Source of the DNA: Chionis minor
Taxonomy: Eukaryota; Chordata; Aves; Charadriiformes; Chionididae
Direction of reading: 5' to 3'
DNA length: 64,000 nucleotides
Assembly: GCA_013398295.1 (NCBI GenBank)
Contig: VZSF01006733.1
Location: forward strand, 1,096,355 to 1,160,354
A program made the position numbers and the translations under genes. The stretch's first letter is position 1. The number at the start of each line of letters is the position of its first letter. The notes under the pieces are model-generated. The model did not search any database. It saw only the letters and a list, made by a program, of their open reading frames with translations, and was not told the DNA's origin. Of this stretch, positions 37,601-47,500 are shown piece by piece.

Positions 37601-37717
37601 GGTAAAAGATAAAGCTTTTAATGAAAATTCATTTGAAGGGGATAAATGAAGGTATAACCATACTGTTTCAAACCACTTAAGAAGATCTGCTTTTTGGGAA
37701 CACGTACATTATATTGG

Positions 37718-38213
37718 CACATGCCGTGTCCAGAGCTGGGCTGTCCAGTACAAGAAGGACATGGACTGACTACGGCAAGTCCTGGGAAGGGTGCACTGAA
37801 ACATAGGAGGGCTTGGAGCACCTCTTCTATGAGGAGAGGCTGAGGGAGCTGGGATTGTTTAGCCTGGAGAAGAGAAGGGTCAGGTGGATCTTCATACTGC
37901 ATGAAGGGAAGGTGGAGAGAAGAAAGAGCCAAGACACTTCCCAGTGGTGCCCAGTGACAGGACAAGAGGCAATGGGCACAGACTGAAATACAGGAAATTA
38001 CATTTAAACATCAGAAAAAACACTTCTACTCTTAGGGTGGACAAACACCGGGACAGGTTGTCCAGAGAGGTTGTGGAGATAATGCAAAGCCCACCTGGAC
38101 ACAGCCCTGAGCAACCTGCTCTGGCTAACTCTTCTCTGAGCAGGGGGCTGGGTAACCTGGTCTCCAGAGGTGCTTGCCAGCCTCAACCGTGCTCTTATTG
38201 TGCAATTCTGTCA
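37718..38213 (+). mobile_element. CR1 LINE, 5'-truncated and decayed
   Basis: A CR1 copy in plus orientation. Recognisable blocks include TACAAGAAGGACATGGA near 37747, GAGAGGCTGAGGGAGCTGGG near 37835, AGCCTGGAGAAGAGAAGG, and the 3' UTR block AACCTGGTCTCCAGAGGTGC near 38154-38173. Internal deletions are evident between these blocks. The 3' octamer tail is reduced to GCAATTCTGTC. Boundaries are approximate. Confidence 0.9.
37944..38090 (+). pseudogene. CR1 ORF2 remnant, decayed
   Basis: An open frame begins in the segment equivalent to the C-terminal end of CR1 ORF2 and still shows the TRGNGHRLKY and REVVE blocks, with substitutions (KHRDRLSREVVE in place of the usual [10 protein letters not shown]). 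After about residue 50 it drifts into an unrelated frame over the 3' UTR. Nonfunctional. Confidence 0.8.
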
Positions 38214-40965
38214 CACTGGACAGTTTTCTTATTGTCATAATATGTTTTCTAGGGGCTCAGATTTTCTCCAACTTCTGCAAGGCAAGATTAATTTTATAGA
38301 TTTTCAGATTTGCATATGCAGCTAGGAGAAAAACCTTTTTCATGGTCAGATCCATAGATTTTGTGCAAAGAAAAATGTCCTTGTTTTTTCCCGAGGCTAA
38401 GTGGTTCTGAAGGACCATAAAATATTTGTAAAGAAGAAAATACTTTGCAAAGGGAGGAAAACAACAAGAGTTCATTCTGAAAAAGAGAAATATGCTTGAA
38501 AGACTGTGTAACATTATTTCAGGTTAAACACCCGCAGAATGACAGCCTGTGTTATTCTGTCCAGGTGCTCAAGATGTTCTGCAAATATATCCAAAAAATT
38601 GTAAGAAAGTATTTTTTATAATTGCATTTTTTAATATTTATTTTACAGTTGAGTAAATTGACCCACAGAGAATTTAAGGAAACAGTGCAGCAAAGCAGTG
38701 ACATATGCAGAAACAGAAGCCTGTCTTGCAGGTCTAATTTCTAAACTCTGACATAAGATTCCATTGCATTAATTGCAAATTATATTATGTTATACAATAG
38801 GTTTTGTAACAGAGAAATTCTGATTATTATATTAAATCCATGAGAAGTTAAAATTAATAACTTTCAGATTAAGTGACATTGTAGAGAAGAACAGGTTTGC
38901 TCTTGTTCTGTAAAAAAAATGGTTTTGAAGGGACCTAAGAAGGTGAAATCACATCTGTGCTAGCAATTAAATGAAAACCAAGATCCTGACTCCCAAGTGC
39001 TTTTGAAAAGTGCACCCTCTATGTCTAACAACACATATTTCTGTAACCTAACAGAAGAGTAGCTGGAAAATAGTGTGAAGAAAATGTTTGCATAAATACG
39101 AAGTTGGGCACAGCTGTTCTGAGAAAGCATGAAGCTAAAATAGTATAGGAAATGGAAGCAAGGAATTCTTTTATGTTTAAAAATGAGCCTACATGAGAAG
39201 AGATTAATGAGAATAGTTGTGAAAATGAATTCATTTAAATTTGAGCTATTTCCTTTTCTGGACCCAGTAAGTTATGGTTTCATGAATATTTGTCAAAGTT
39301 AATGTTGTGAAGCTGAGCTGTTGCTTTTTCTTGGAGAATAAAACTTGTTGTCTTCCTTTGTATTACATATTCTCTTTTAAAAATGAAGAGAATGCAATGA
39401 TTAATACATATGCTGCTAAATTCTCAAAAGCTTGATTCAGCTATGAAACAAGAACATTTTGCTTCTTGTGAAAAAGTAATGAACTCTATAAATATAGGAA
39501 TCAAAGCTTAAACTTGGCTGAAAATGACGAACGGCTCTTCTCTGTGGAAACTTAATCTTCGTTCAGTTTCTTGACTTTCAGATAAGAAGAGCCATCAGGC
39601 TTTTCCACACTTGCTCATGCAGTATCGCATCCATTATGGTGCTTATGATCTTACGGGAAGAGCAATGCCTTGCCAAGTTATAAGGGGACGTACTTGCAAA
39701 TAATCTAGCTGTTACTGCAGATTTAAAATAAACAAACAAAAGACCCCTCATGGCTTTCCATGGTGAAACAAGAACCTTTGTCAAAGGCAGTTTGCATATG
39801 TGTAAAAAAAACTATAATGATAAGTTTCTGAATTCTAATTGCACAAAAAGCCTCAGATATATGCTTAATCTTGATTTTTAAGAAGCCAGTATAATCATGC
39901 ATTAATTAAACTTGCAAATCTATTTTTTCTGAGATGTGTTTTCTTCTTGGCAGGATATTATTTTGAATTAACATTCTGCTTTTGGGCAAACTAATAGCAG
40001 ATTTCCAGGAAAGGATAATTTGTCTTTCCACAAAGAGTTTTCAAGCGTGGAAGAAAGTCTGTATTCATTTTTAGATTGTCCTCAAGTTTCTTTGTCTTTT
40101 GTTACAGTAGAAGACGAGGCACTGAAAATACAATTCATAAAAAAATTGTACAAAACTGAGGACTTGAGAGATGGATAAGTGTCTTTCCACAAGTTGCTCA
40201 TAACTTGTAACCATTTTGGCCGCATTTGGTTTGTACGTTGTTGAAAATTTTGACCAGAAATTAGATTATGATGGTATTATTTATTATGCAGTATTGATTT
40301 ATTCGATTAAAGGATTCATAGAAACATAGATGAATTAACCAGACTGTTTTAATGAAGCAATGAGGTTCCATGTAAACCAGAATGAACCTTAGTGAGTACG
40401 TACTCGTTTTCTAGTTGAAATTGGTAGGTATTTGGGTACAGGATAAACATAGGTCTGAATACTTGATAAACACCCGTGCTGTGCTTTGGGGAAATCACGC
40501 AAGTCATAGGAATCGTAACATCTTAAAATTATATGTAGAAAGGCAAGAAATTGTGAATATCTGTTACTCCATTATTTTAAACAGTGCGTAGCTCTGGTTT
40601 TGTTCATGTACTAGCTGTTATAAACACAAGAAAGAAGATGTTTTAGATAACCACATATGCCAAAAAATGCGTATGATTGTTTCAGCATAATTTCTGTGGG
40701 GTCAGAGGAGTTATTCTGCCGGTAGTAAGTTAAGGTAGCACAGGTCTAAAGCGCAGCTGTTTGCCTGAGCGTACTGCTGAGTGTTCAAGCAGTCAACGTT
40801 ATGATTGTATGCGCTGATGCCCTTCAACATTCCAACACAAAGAACTGTGTTATTTCCAGTGTTAAGACTTCAAAATGATGTCTTCTGGGCAGACTTCAGC
40901 CAGTTTCACAGAATATGCACCTCACTATGGCATAAATTCTCAACGCATGCTTATAATGAAACACT
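38214..40965. other. Noncoding AT-rich stretch
   Basis: No gene, RNA or known repeat is recognised. Open frames are short and AT-driven. Confidence 0.6.
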
Positions 40966-41474
40966 TAGAATCATAGAATCATAGAATCACTTGGGTTGGA
41001 AGAGACCTTCAAGATCATCGAGTCCAACCATAAACCTACACTGCCAAAACCACCCCTAAACCATGTCCCTCAACACATCTACCCATCTTTTAAATACCTC
41101 TAGGGACAGTGATTCCACCACCTCCCTGGGCAGCCTGTTCCAATGCTTGATAACCCTCTCGGTAAAGAATTTTTTCCTAATATCCAACCTAAACCTGCCC
41201 TGGCGCAACTTGAGGCCATTTCCTCTTGTCCTATTGTTTGTTACATGGGAGGAGAGATTGACCCCCACCTCGCTACACCCTCCTTTCAGGTGGTTGTAGA
41301 GAGTGATAAGGTCTCCCCTCAACCTTCTCTTCTCCAGGCTAAACAATGCCACCTCTCTCAGCTGCTCCTCATAAGACTTGTTCTCTAGACCCCTCACCAG
41401 CTTCGTTGCCCTTCTCTGGACACGCTCCAGCACCTCAATGTCTCTCTGATACTACGGTGCCCAAAACTTGAAAC
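40966..41474 (-). mobile_element. CR1 LINE, 5'-truncated, minus strand
   Basis: This is the cleanest CR1 copy in the window and lies on the minus strand. Its 3' tail is preserved on the plus strand as repeated AGAATCAT units (40967-40989), the complement of the ATTCTATG octamer array that CR1 uses at its 3' end. The 3' UTR and an unbroken 125-codon ORF2 end follow. Truncation falls just after the block equivalent to TTTTGGGCACC. Good preservation suggests this is among the younger copies here. Confidence 0.95.
41056..41433 (-). pseudogene. CR1 ORF2 C-terminal fragment, open
   Basis: 125 codons are open without a stop and correspond to the C-terminal end of CR1 ORF2. Blocks seen in order are [37 protein letters not shown] and [12 protein letters not shown], ending at an apparent natural terminus. 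The reverse transcriptase core and the endonuclease are missing. The ATG called as start is internal to ORF2, so this is a fragment of a LINE protein and not a host gene. Confidence 0.92.
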
Positions 41475-44377
41475 ACTTTGACAAAAAAACCCTAGCATTG
41501 TTTAACTCAAAGGAAATGTTACCATTGGCTTTAATGGATCCACTTTTTTGCTGTACATCGGTTTCACCTTGAAAACTTGTTTTTAGTGTTGCTTATTACT
41601 ATTTTTTTTTTTTTTTCTGAGGCAGGAATGTTCCAGCCTATGGAGATGTTTACTGAAAGTTAAAATTAGTGCTTCTGCATTTTCTAATCTTACTAAAGAG
41701 AAATTCTTCTTCATGTATTGAAATTCTATCTTGAGCACTCAAAGCCTGGCCTACAAATATGCCCCTAGCGCCACGCAAGGTGTAGTGTAGTCTGTGGCAC
41801 AGCCCAGCCAGGAGAGGAGGATGGTAGAACACAGGGCGATGGATCTCCTGTGCTCTTGGGAGTTGGAGCTCCTGCGATTCTGTGAGAGATGTTTGCTTAT
41901 AAACAAATTACGAGCTAATTGGGAATATGCCAGTAGATGGTGCTCATGAATGTATAGCTTTGTTCTCACATTATTAACGACTTTTTGGTATTGAATGTTA
42001 CCAGGCTTCCAGCATGTTGTTTATGTGGCTCTTTTAACAGTTGCATAATTAAAGTTAAGCACATACAAATTCTTTGCAAGGTAAGAACTTAAATGATGTC
42101 TTAAGGCTGTAGATGAAACTGATCCCGCACTGAGCCTCTCAGTTGCCTTCACATTAGCATGACTCCTCCAAAGCCAAGTTGTTTCCACACTGTTTGAATG
42201 CCCCTCTAGAGAATGACATTGTTTCTTGGCTCTGGAACTACCCAAAATCAAAGAATTTTGAGCATGTCAGGGAATTCTGAATGTGAACTGCTGGCCTCAG
42301 CGCTTTATCACTGCTAAATTAGGATAATAACATTTTCTGTTTTCTCAGGCTGCAGGAACTGACCTCAGAACTGTATTGGACTTGACTCTGCTGAACAGAT
42401 GTTGTAATGAGATGATAAAAAAAATCTAATTTGTTCCATAGAGGAAAGGAACAGGAAAGTATTTTATTTACATGAAGGGCAAAACCACATTAAAACAGTT
42501 TGATGAAAACATTATATATTTCAGAAAGTTGTTACTGGATAGAGTTAGGGATGTGGCTTGCAAAAGACACGTGTACAAGCTGTTATCTCAGTGGTTGCTG
42601 TAGACACAATGACCCACTGAAAATGCTGCAGTGAGAACTGGGTGCCCAAGCTCCGGGAAACGGAATGGGGAAAATGGGAAGCTCAAAGAGGGAACTTGAA
42701 TACCTGCGGCTGAGTGAGAAGCCACAAGTTAGCTGTTAGAGAGAGCACAAGAAGAGTATCTGAACTCCTACCCCACGGCAAGAGCCAATCTCTGTCATTT
42801 AATCCGGCAGTGGGACGCCTCCATCCATGGAGAGAGCAGAGTTTGGAGTCCTCTCCCTGTACTAACCATTTCCAGCAGAACCTGCTGCTGTCATTGTAAG
42901 GAAATAGGAGTAGCACGACAGTACTGGCCTTTTACAGGCTACCGTAAGTGGAGAAACACCTCACGGGAAGTAGGATAGCTGCCTTTTGCAGCCTCCACTC
43001 ACTTACATGTCTGCCACATGAGAACTTCAACCACCACATGCCAAGCTGGTGCAGGTGCGGGCTCTGCTCAGCCCAGCAGAGGGTACCACAGGAATGGGAC
43101 TGAACTGAGGGAGCAAAACAGAGCCTGACCCTGCAGCCTGGTGCACTGGCATTTGTCAGTGAGCTGTGCAGACACAGGCATTTCACGTGAAATAGTCACT
43201 GGTTAAAATATAGAAAATATCCTGAGACCAGGCACCATGGATCAAGACTACCCCTTCTAAGTGATATCCCTAATTACTCAAGCAGAGCCTCCTGTGTCCC
43301 CACAGGGCTTGGTTTCCTGCCCACGCAATGCCTCTCTCTCAGCAGAACAAGGATATTTCTCCACCTAGGCTGGCCTGCAGCCTACCAGTGCGCACACTCT
43401 TTTGGCAACATGGCTTTCATTCGCCTCGGGCTAAGGAGGGAGTTCAGTCCAAAGTCATCTTCATCCCAGGAGAAGGTTCTCTTGCGTCGATCAGAGGCTA
43501 ACAGGGTTTTTTCTCAGCTAGTGAAGTAATTTCCATGCACATTTCCAGACTTGTGACCCCTAACGGAGATTATCATGCTCTGCGATTTGGGTAATTTCTC
43601 ATATTGCCTGAATCCAACCGTAGAGTGTTCTTGCACAGGTCTCCTGGAGAACTCCAGCATGCTCCTTCAGCTCGGGACCCAGCGCAACGCAGGGGGAAGA
43701 GCATCTGCCTGGACAACCGGGCGGCTCTCGGCATGGGCAGGGCATGGACCAACAGGGATTTGTAGAAGGAAGAGCTGCTAGCAACTGAGAAACCAGCCTG
43801 GATCACAGCTCTTGTCCTCGGCCCTTTCAGGATCTGACCCATACTTGAATAATATGCTGTCATTATTTAGTAGCCTCTGTGAGCAAATTCGTACTACTAA
43901 ATGATAGGGAGATGTTGTTTCATAAATTTTAGACAGAAAAACATACACTACCCTTATTTCAGTGTAGCATATGGCAAAAGCTGAATGTTTTATGTTAATG
44001 GATTCATGTGCTGTTTACATTTTATTCATATTATTTTGTTGGTCCTTAAATATAAAAATATCATTATAAATATTTTAGATGTTTTCTACTTGTAAGTTCT
44101 TTTCCCACAGCTGGTGGTCTATTTTGCCAATTTGGGTTAAAGGAACGTCATCAGCTGGAAACCTAATCCATTTTAAATAAGTGCAGAGTTAGCAGGAGAA
44201 TAAATTGCCACACCTGCTAATAACCCCCCCTGCCACTTTTCCTAGTATTTTTTAAGATTCTTTTCCCCTCTCCTCCCTCGCTGTGCCAGGGTTTGATCGT
44301 TCCCTCGCTGCTGTGAAAGGCAGCGTTGCTGTAGACCTTGCTAGGTGCAGGCTCTACAGCTCTGGTGCCCGCAAGGC
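41475..44377. other. Noncoding stretch
   Basis: No gene or transposon is recognised. A T run lies near 41601-41617. Between about 42600 and 43860 the sequence is GC-richer, and overlapping frames on both strands (for example 43573-43863 minus, 96 codons) arise from this, with no motif. Confidence 0.55.
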
Positions 44378-44535
44378 TCGGGGGGGTGTGTGGTGTGGTA
44401 TGGTGTGGGGTGGGGTGGGGTGGGGTGTAGTGTGGTGTGNCGTGTGGTGTGGTGCAGTGTGTGGTGCGTGGTGTTGTGAGTGGTGTGTAGTGTGGTGTGT
44501 GTGGTGTGGTGTGCGGTGTGGTGTGGTGAGCTGCG
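44378..44535. repeat. GTGGT-type minisatellite with ambiguous base
   Basis: About 150 bases are built almost only from GTGGT, GTGTG and GGGGT units on the plus strand. The perfect core, four GGGG runs spaced by single T (44407-44425), is a textbook G-quadruplex motif. Position 44440 is N, which suggests a polymerase or assembly problem in the array. Open frames on either strand here (Thr/His/Pro-rich on minus, Val/Trp/Cys/Gly-rich on plus) are artefacts of the repeat. Confidence 0.95.
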
Positions 44536-44539
44536 CTGC

Positions 44540-44830
44540 GGGTTGCTGCAGAGCTGTAAGCGCGTTGCGTGACGGCCCCGATGGACCTGCCGTGGGGCCA
44601 CCCCCCATCACCTGCATTCCCGTGTCGCACCGCCGAGACTCTGGGTAGGGTTTTTGGGTTTATCTTTAGATCGTTCAGGTCAGTCCTGCTGCGGCGGAGC
44701 GACTCTGGGGCGGGCTGGCGGACGTGCTCGTGCCCTGGGAGAGCCCGGCGAGCAGCTGAAGGAACTGGCTACGCAGGGAACCCGAAGAACTGTGCCCCGA
44801 GGAGCAAAACAGGCACAAAGCCTTAAATTA
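44540..44830. promoter_or_regulatory. CpG-island-like patch
   Basis: Over about 260 bases (44541-44800) I count roughly 20 CpG dinucleotides by eye, in GC-rich sequence including AAGCGCGTTGCGTGACGG, CTGCGGCGGAGCGAC and GGCGGGCTGGCGGACGTG. That is far above the background of this window. It sits directly beside the G-quadruplex minisatellite. No TATA box, first exon or convincing donor is seen, and the 85-codon frame at 44569-44826 is not recognised. It could be an orphan CpG island or a promoter of an unrecognised transcript. Confidence 0.45.
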
Positions 44831-45834
44831 AGGGGAGAAGAGGAACAGAAATACTCATAAATAAACGTACAGCTTTTTTTTGTGTGTGCTTGTGTGCTTA
44901 TAAAATTAATTTCATAGCACACAGGCTCCTGAGTGCATCATCTTCCACAAGGTGCTTAGAAAATTTGTGAATGCGAAAGCACTGCTGGCAGATGGAGAGC
45001 TGCTACGTTTGGCTGACACGGAGCTGACTCACCCACCCACCTGGTCCACGCTGCCAGCCAGGTCGGAATTAGTGGGCGCTTTGCCTTCCCTGCCGTGTGC
45101 CCATCCCCGTCCTCGCGGCGGCAGACGGCGTGCCCTCCCCTGCAGACCTGCAGGGCCACCCCACCGTCCTCCCCTGCTCCCATCCTTTCCCAGCTGGGTC
45201 TGTCCTACCGTGCCTGGAGTAAACGGGGCCATTGGTGACGGCAAACTATCCAGGCAACTGGGCAGAATCTGGGCAGCTGATAAAATAAGCTGATTTCTTG
45301 ACCACTAGTATAATGGTTTTCCATTGATTACCTGTCAGGATATCTCCTCTTCATCCTCCCCTCTCTCTTCACTCGTATGTACACATAACCTTTTGGTAGC
45401 CAGACCTCCCTCCTTTTTTTAGCATTTTGGAGGCAGGACAGTGCCTGAAACTGCCTGACACTCACTCACAACTCCAAAATCGACAGCCGCTGCCACGGCG
45501 CATCAGCTCAGCCATTCATCTCCTTCAACATCTTGCAACAACCACTTGCAAATGGTTCATGAAAATGCGTTACTCTCCCTCAGCATGCAGGTTACACAAC
45601 TGCAGGCCCTAGAGGAGAAATTTCTTTTTGACCTCAGGCATCATAGCATCTAACTTGTCCTTTAGACATTTTTTTTTCTTCTGAGGCCAAAAGGATATTG
45701 TTGTTTGTCACATGCCTACCTTTTCCTGTTTCATTAGTACAAAGGTCTTGATAAAATGACTTTCAGTTTTTTCCAGATTGTCTCAGGCAGGAAATGTTTT
45801 GTGTCTCCCCTGACAATTAATCAGCAAAACCCTG
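44831..45834. other. Noncoding stretch, partly GC-rich
   Basis: A GC-rich section near 45020-45200 (CGCGGCGGCAGACGGCG is visible) gives overlapping open frames on both strands, the longest being 113 codons plus at 44952-45293. None has a motif. The rest is ordinary. Confidence 0.5.
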
Positions 45835-46440
45835 TTCCTGTGATGCATTAAAAAAAAAAAAGCCGCCTTCAGCACTAAAGGAGTGATTAATTTATGCACT
45901 GTTTGAATGATTTTCATCAGTTAGCAGATACAATGATTTGATTTTCCTGGATAATGATTTCATCTTGGATATCTCACTTGCCGGAAGAACCTCAGAGACC
46001 TGATGTGAATGCTATTTTTTTATTACAGTAAATCACTTTGTACTCAGATTTTTTACATTTTGATACTTGCTTACATTAAAAGATAATTCAAAATAACTGT
46101 ACTTTATGTTCATTTTGAAGTTTTATTCTTTTGAATGAGTCATTGATAAACCTGTTAATTCCCTAATTCGATTCAGAATCCAGTCTACTATTTTAAATAA
46201 CCAGCTGCTTCCCAAGGCATGTAAATGCCCAGTTCCGCAGGAAGCCATTCAGTCTGACTGCCATAATTTTGTTTTTTCCCCTGTATGTTCAACGGAGGCA
46301 GTTCTGAAGATCTGCAGGATCCAGCCCGCCTCATTTAAATACTCACTACTCTCCTTTGCCATGGGGTTTTCCAGCCCCTTGAGAGTCTTGCTCAATCAGA
46401 TGAGGTGCCAACCACCTTCACTGGAAATAGAGGGTAACAA
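45835..46440. promoter_or_regulatory. Conserved-noncoding-element-like stretch
   Basis: After an A run (45850-45861), high-complexity sequence holds TGATTAATTTATG, GATTTGATTTTCC and ATTTAAATACTC type motifs and no open frame or repeat. The 46195-46440 part has a similar texture. The texture resembles vertebrate developmental enhancers. Not testable without alignment. Confidence 0.27.
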
Positions 46441-46734
46441 CAGCAAAAGTTGGAGAAATGCATTTGGCGTCCAACCTGCCCAGTTTTTCTGCGGTGGGTA
46501 GTAGTGTGCCGGCAACCATTTTAATGAGGATGATCATCAAACCATAGGGATCTACGGACTTTTAAGGAATCCATGAAAAGGAAGAGACGGCCAACTGTCA
46601 GTAATCTTCTATCACTACGCAGAGCCCTGCACGAGTGTGTGAATTAAGGTTACAAGTCGCTGCTCCCTGAACTCTTGTGTGTTTTACATTGTGGTGGTGT
46701 ATAAAAACCCGAAGCTGGCCCAAGAAGCAAAGCC

Positions 46735-46885
46735 TACATCTTCCCCCCCTTTCACCGCTGCTACGTGCCCGAAGTGAGAGGCTGAAGCCAGTCTTCCTCC
46801 GGTGCGCTTTCCCGTGGGGCTGCCTGGGGGTCTGTCCTGCTTCCGCGCGTGCTCAGGGTGACCCGGGACCAGCTGCTCGGGGAAT
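46735..46885. other. Small CpG cluster
   Basis: CpG occurs repeatedly within about 150 bases (ACGTGCCCG, CCGGTGCGC, TTCCGCGCGTG, ACCCGGG), well above the surrounding sequence. It overlaps an unrecognised 82-codon plus frame. Confidence 0.4.
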
Positions 46886-47164
46886 ATCTGGTGACATAAA
46901 ACACTGTGCCAGTTTGCAAATATAGGAATAGCCAGCATCATCACATCATCACATTCGGGTATACATGCGTGATTAAATTTACGCGCGCAGGGATTTTCAG
47001 GCTCACTGGGGAAGTACCTAATGAGTTCAGATTTTTCTGGAAAGCAGATGGTGGATCACTATCTAGGACTTCAAGGGACTGTATAGGCTCATCTCCGTGC
47101 TCAAATAGAAACCTCCCCTCGGTTTTCCCTTTAATGGAAATAGGTTTTTGCAGATGGTAGTGTT

Positions 47165-47500
47165 ACATTTAAGCTAACATTCTGAACTTAGCATGTAAGA
47201 AGGTCAGGAGATAGTGGAAAGCAATCCTGGGGTAATAACATCGATAGAGTTTGCAGCCTGCCTACCTTCATTAGCACCTTAATTGGGGTGTAGCAGACAC
47301 CCTGGCCGATGGTTGGCCTTTATCATATTGTTGGGTGGGAGGCTAATCAGAACGCCAGCTGCTGTTCAGAGGTGGTTTCCTCTCTCAGTATGCACAAAGG
47401 GGCAGGTAGCTAATTAAGTACTCAACCCTGCGTTAGCGAACTTGGCTAAACAGCTGGTTACTTTATTGGCTTTATCACAATCTGGTCCTCCTGACTCTCT
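47165..47500. promoter_or_regulatory. Conserved-noncoding-element-like stretch
   Basis: The stretch is dense in short candidate binding sites: CATTAGCACCTTAATTG near 47270, GGCTAATC near 47341, CAGCTGCTG near 47357, GCTAATTAAG near 47409, and TATTGGCTTTATCAC near 47464. It has no long frame or repeats. Homeodomain-type TAATTA cores and an E-box in this arrangement are common in developmental enhancers. This is an inference from texture. Confidence 0.33.

Noticed and set aside
37618..37965. 115-codon minus-strand frame
   Set aside because: It overlaps the antisense of the CR1 copy at 37718-38213 and its protein has the usual antisense-CR1 composition.
44217..44648. Long His/Thr/Pro-rich (minus) and Trp/Cys/Val-rich (plus) open frames
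   Set aside because: They are translations of the GTGGT minisatellite and contain an undefined residue from the N at 44440. This is low complexity, not genes.
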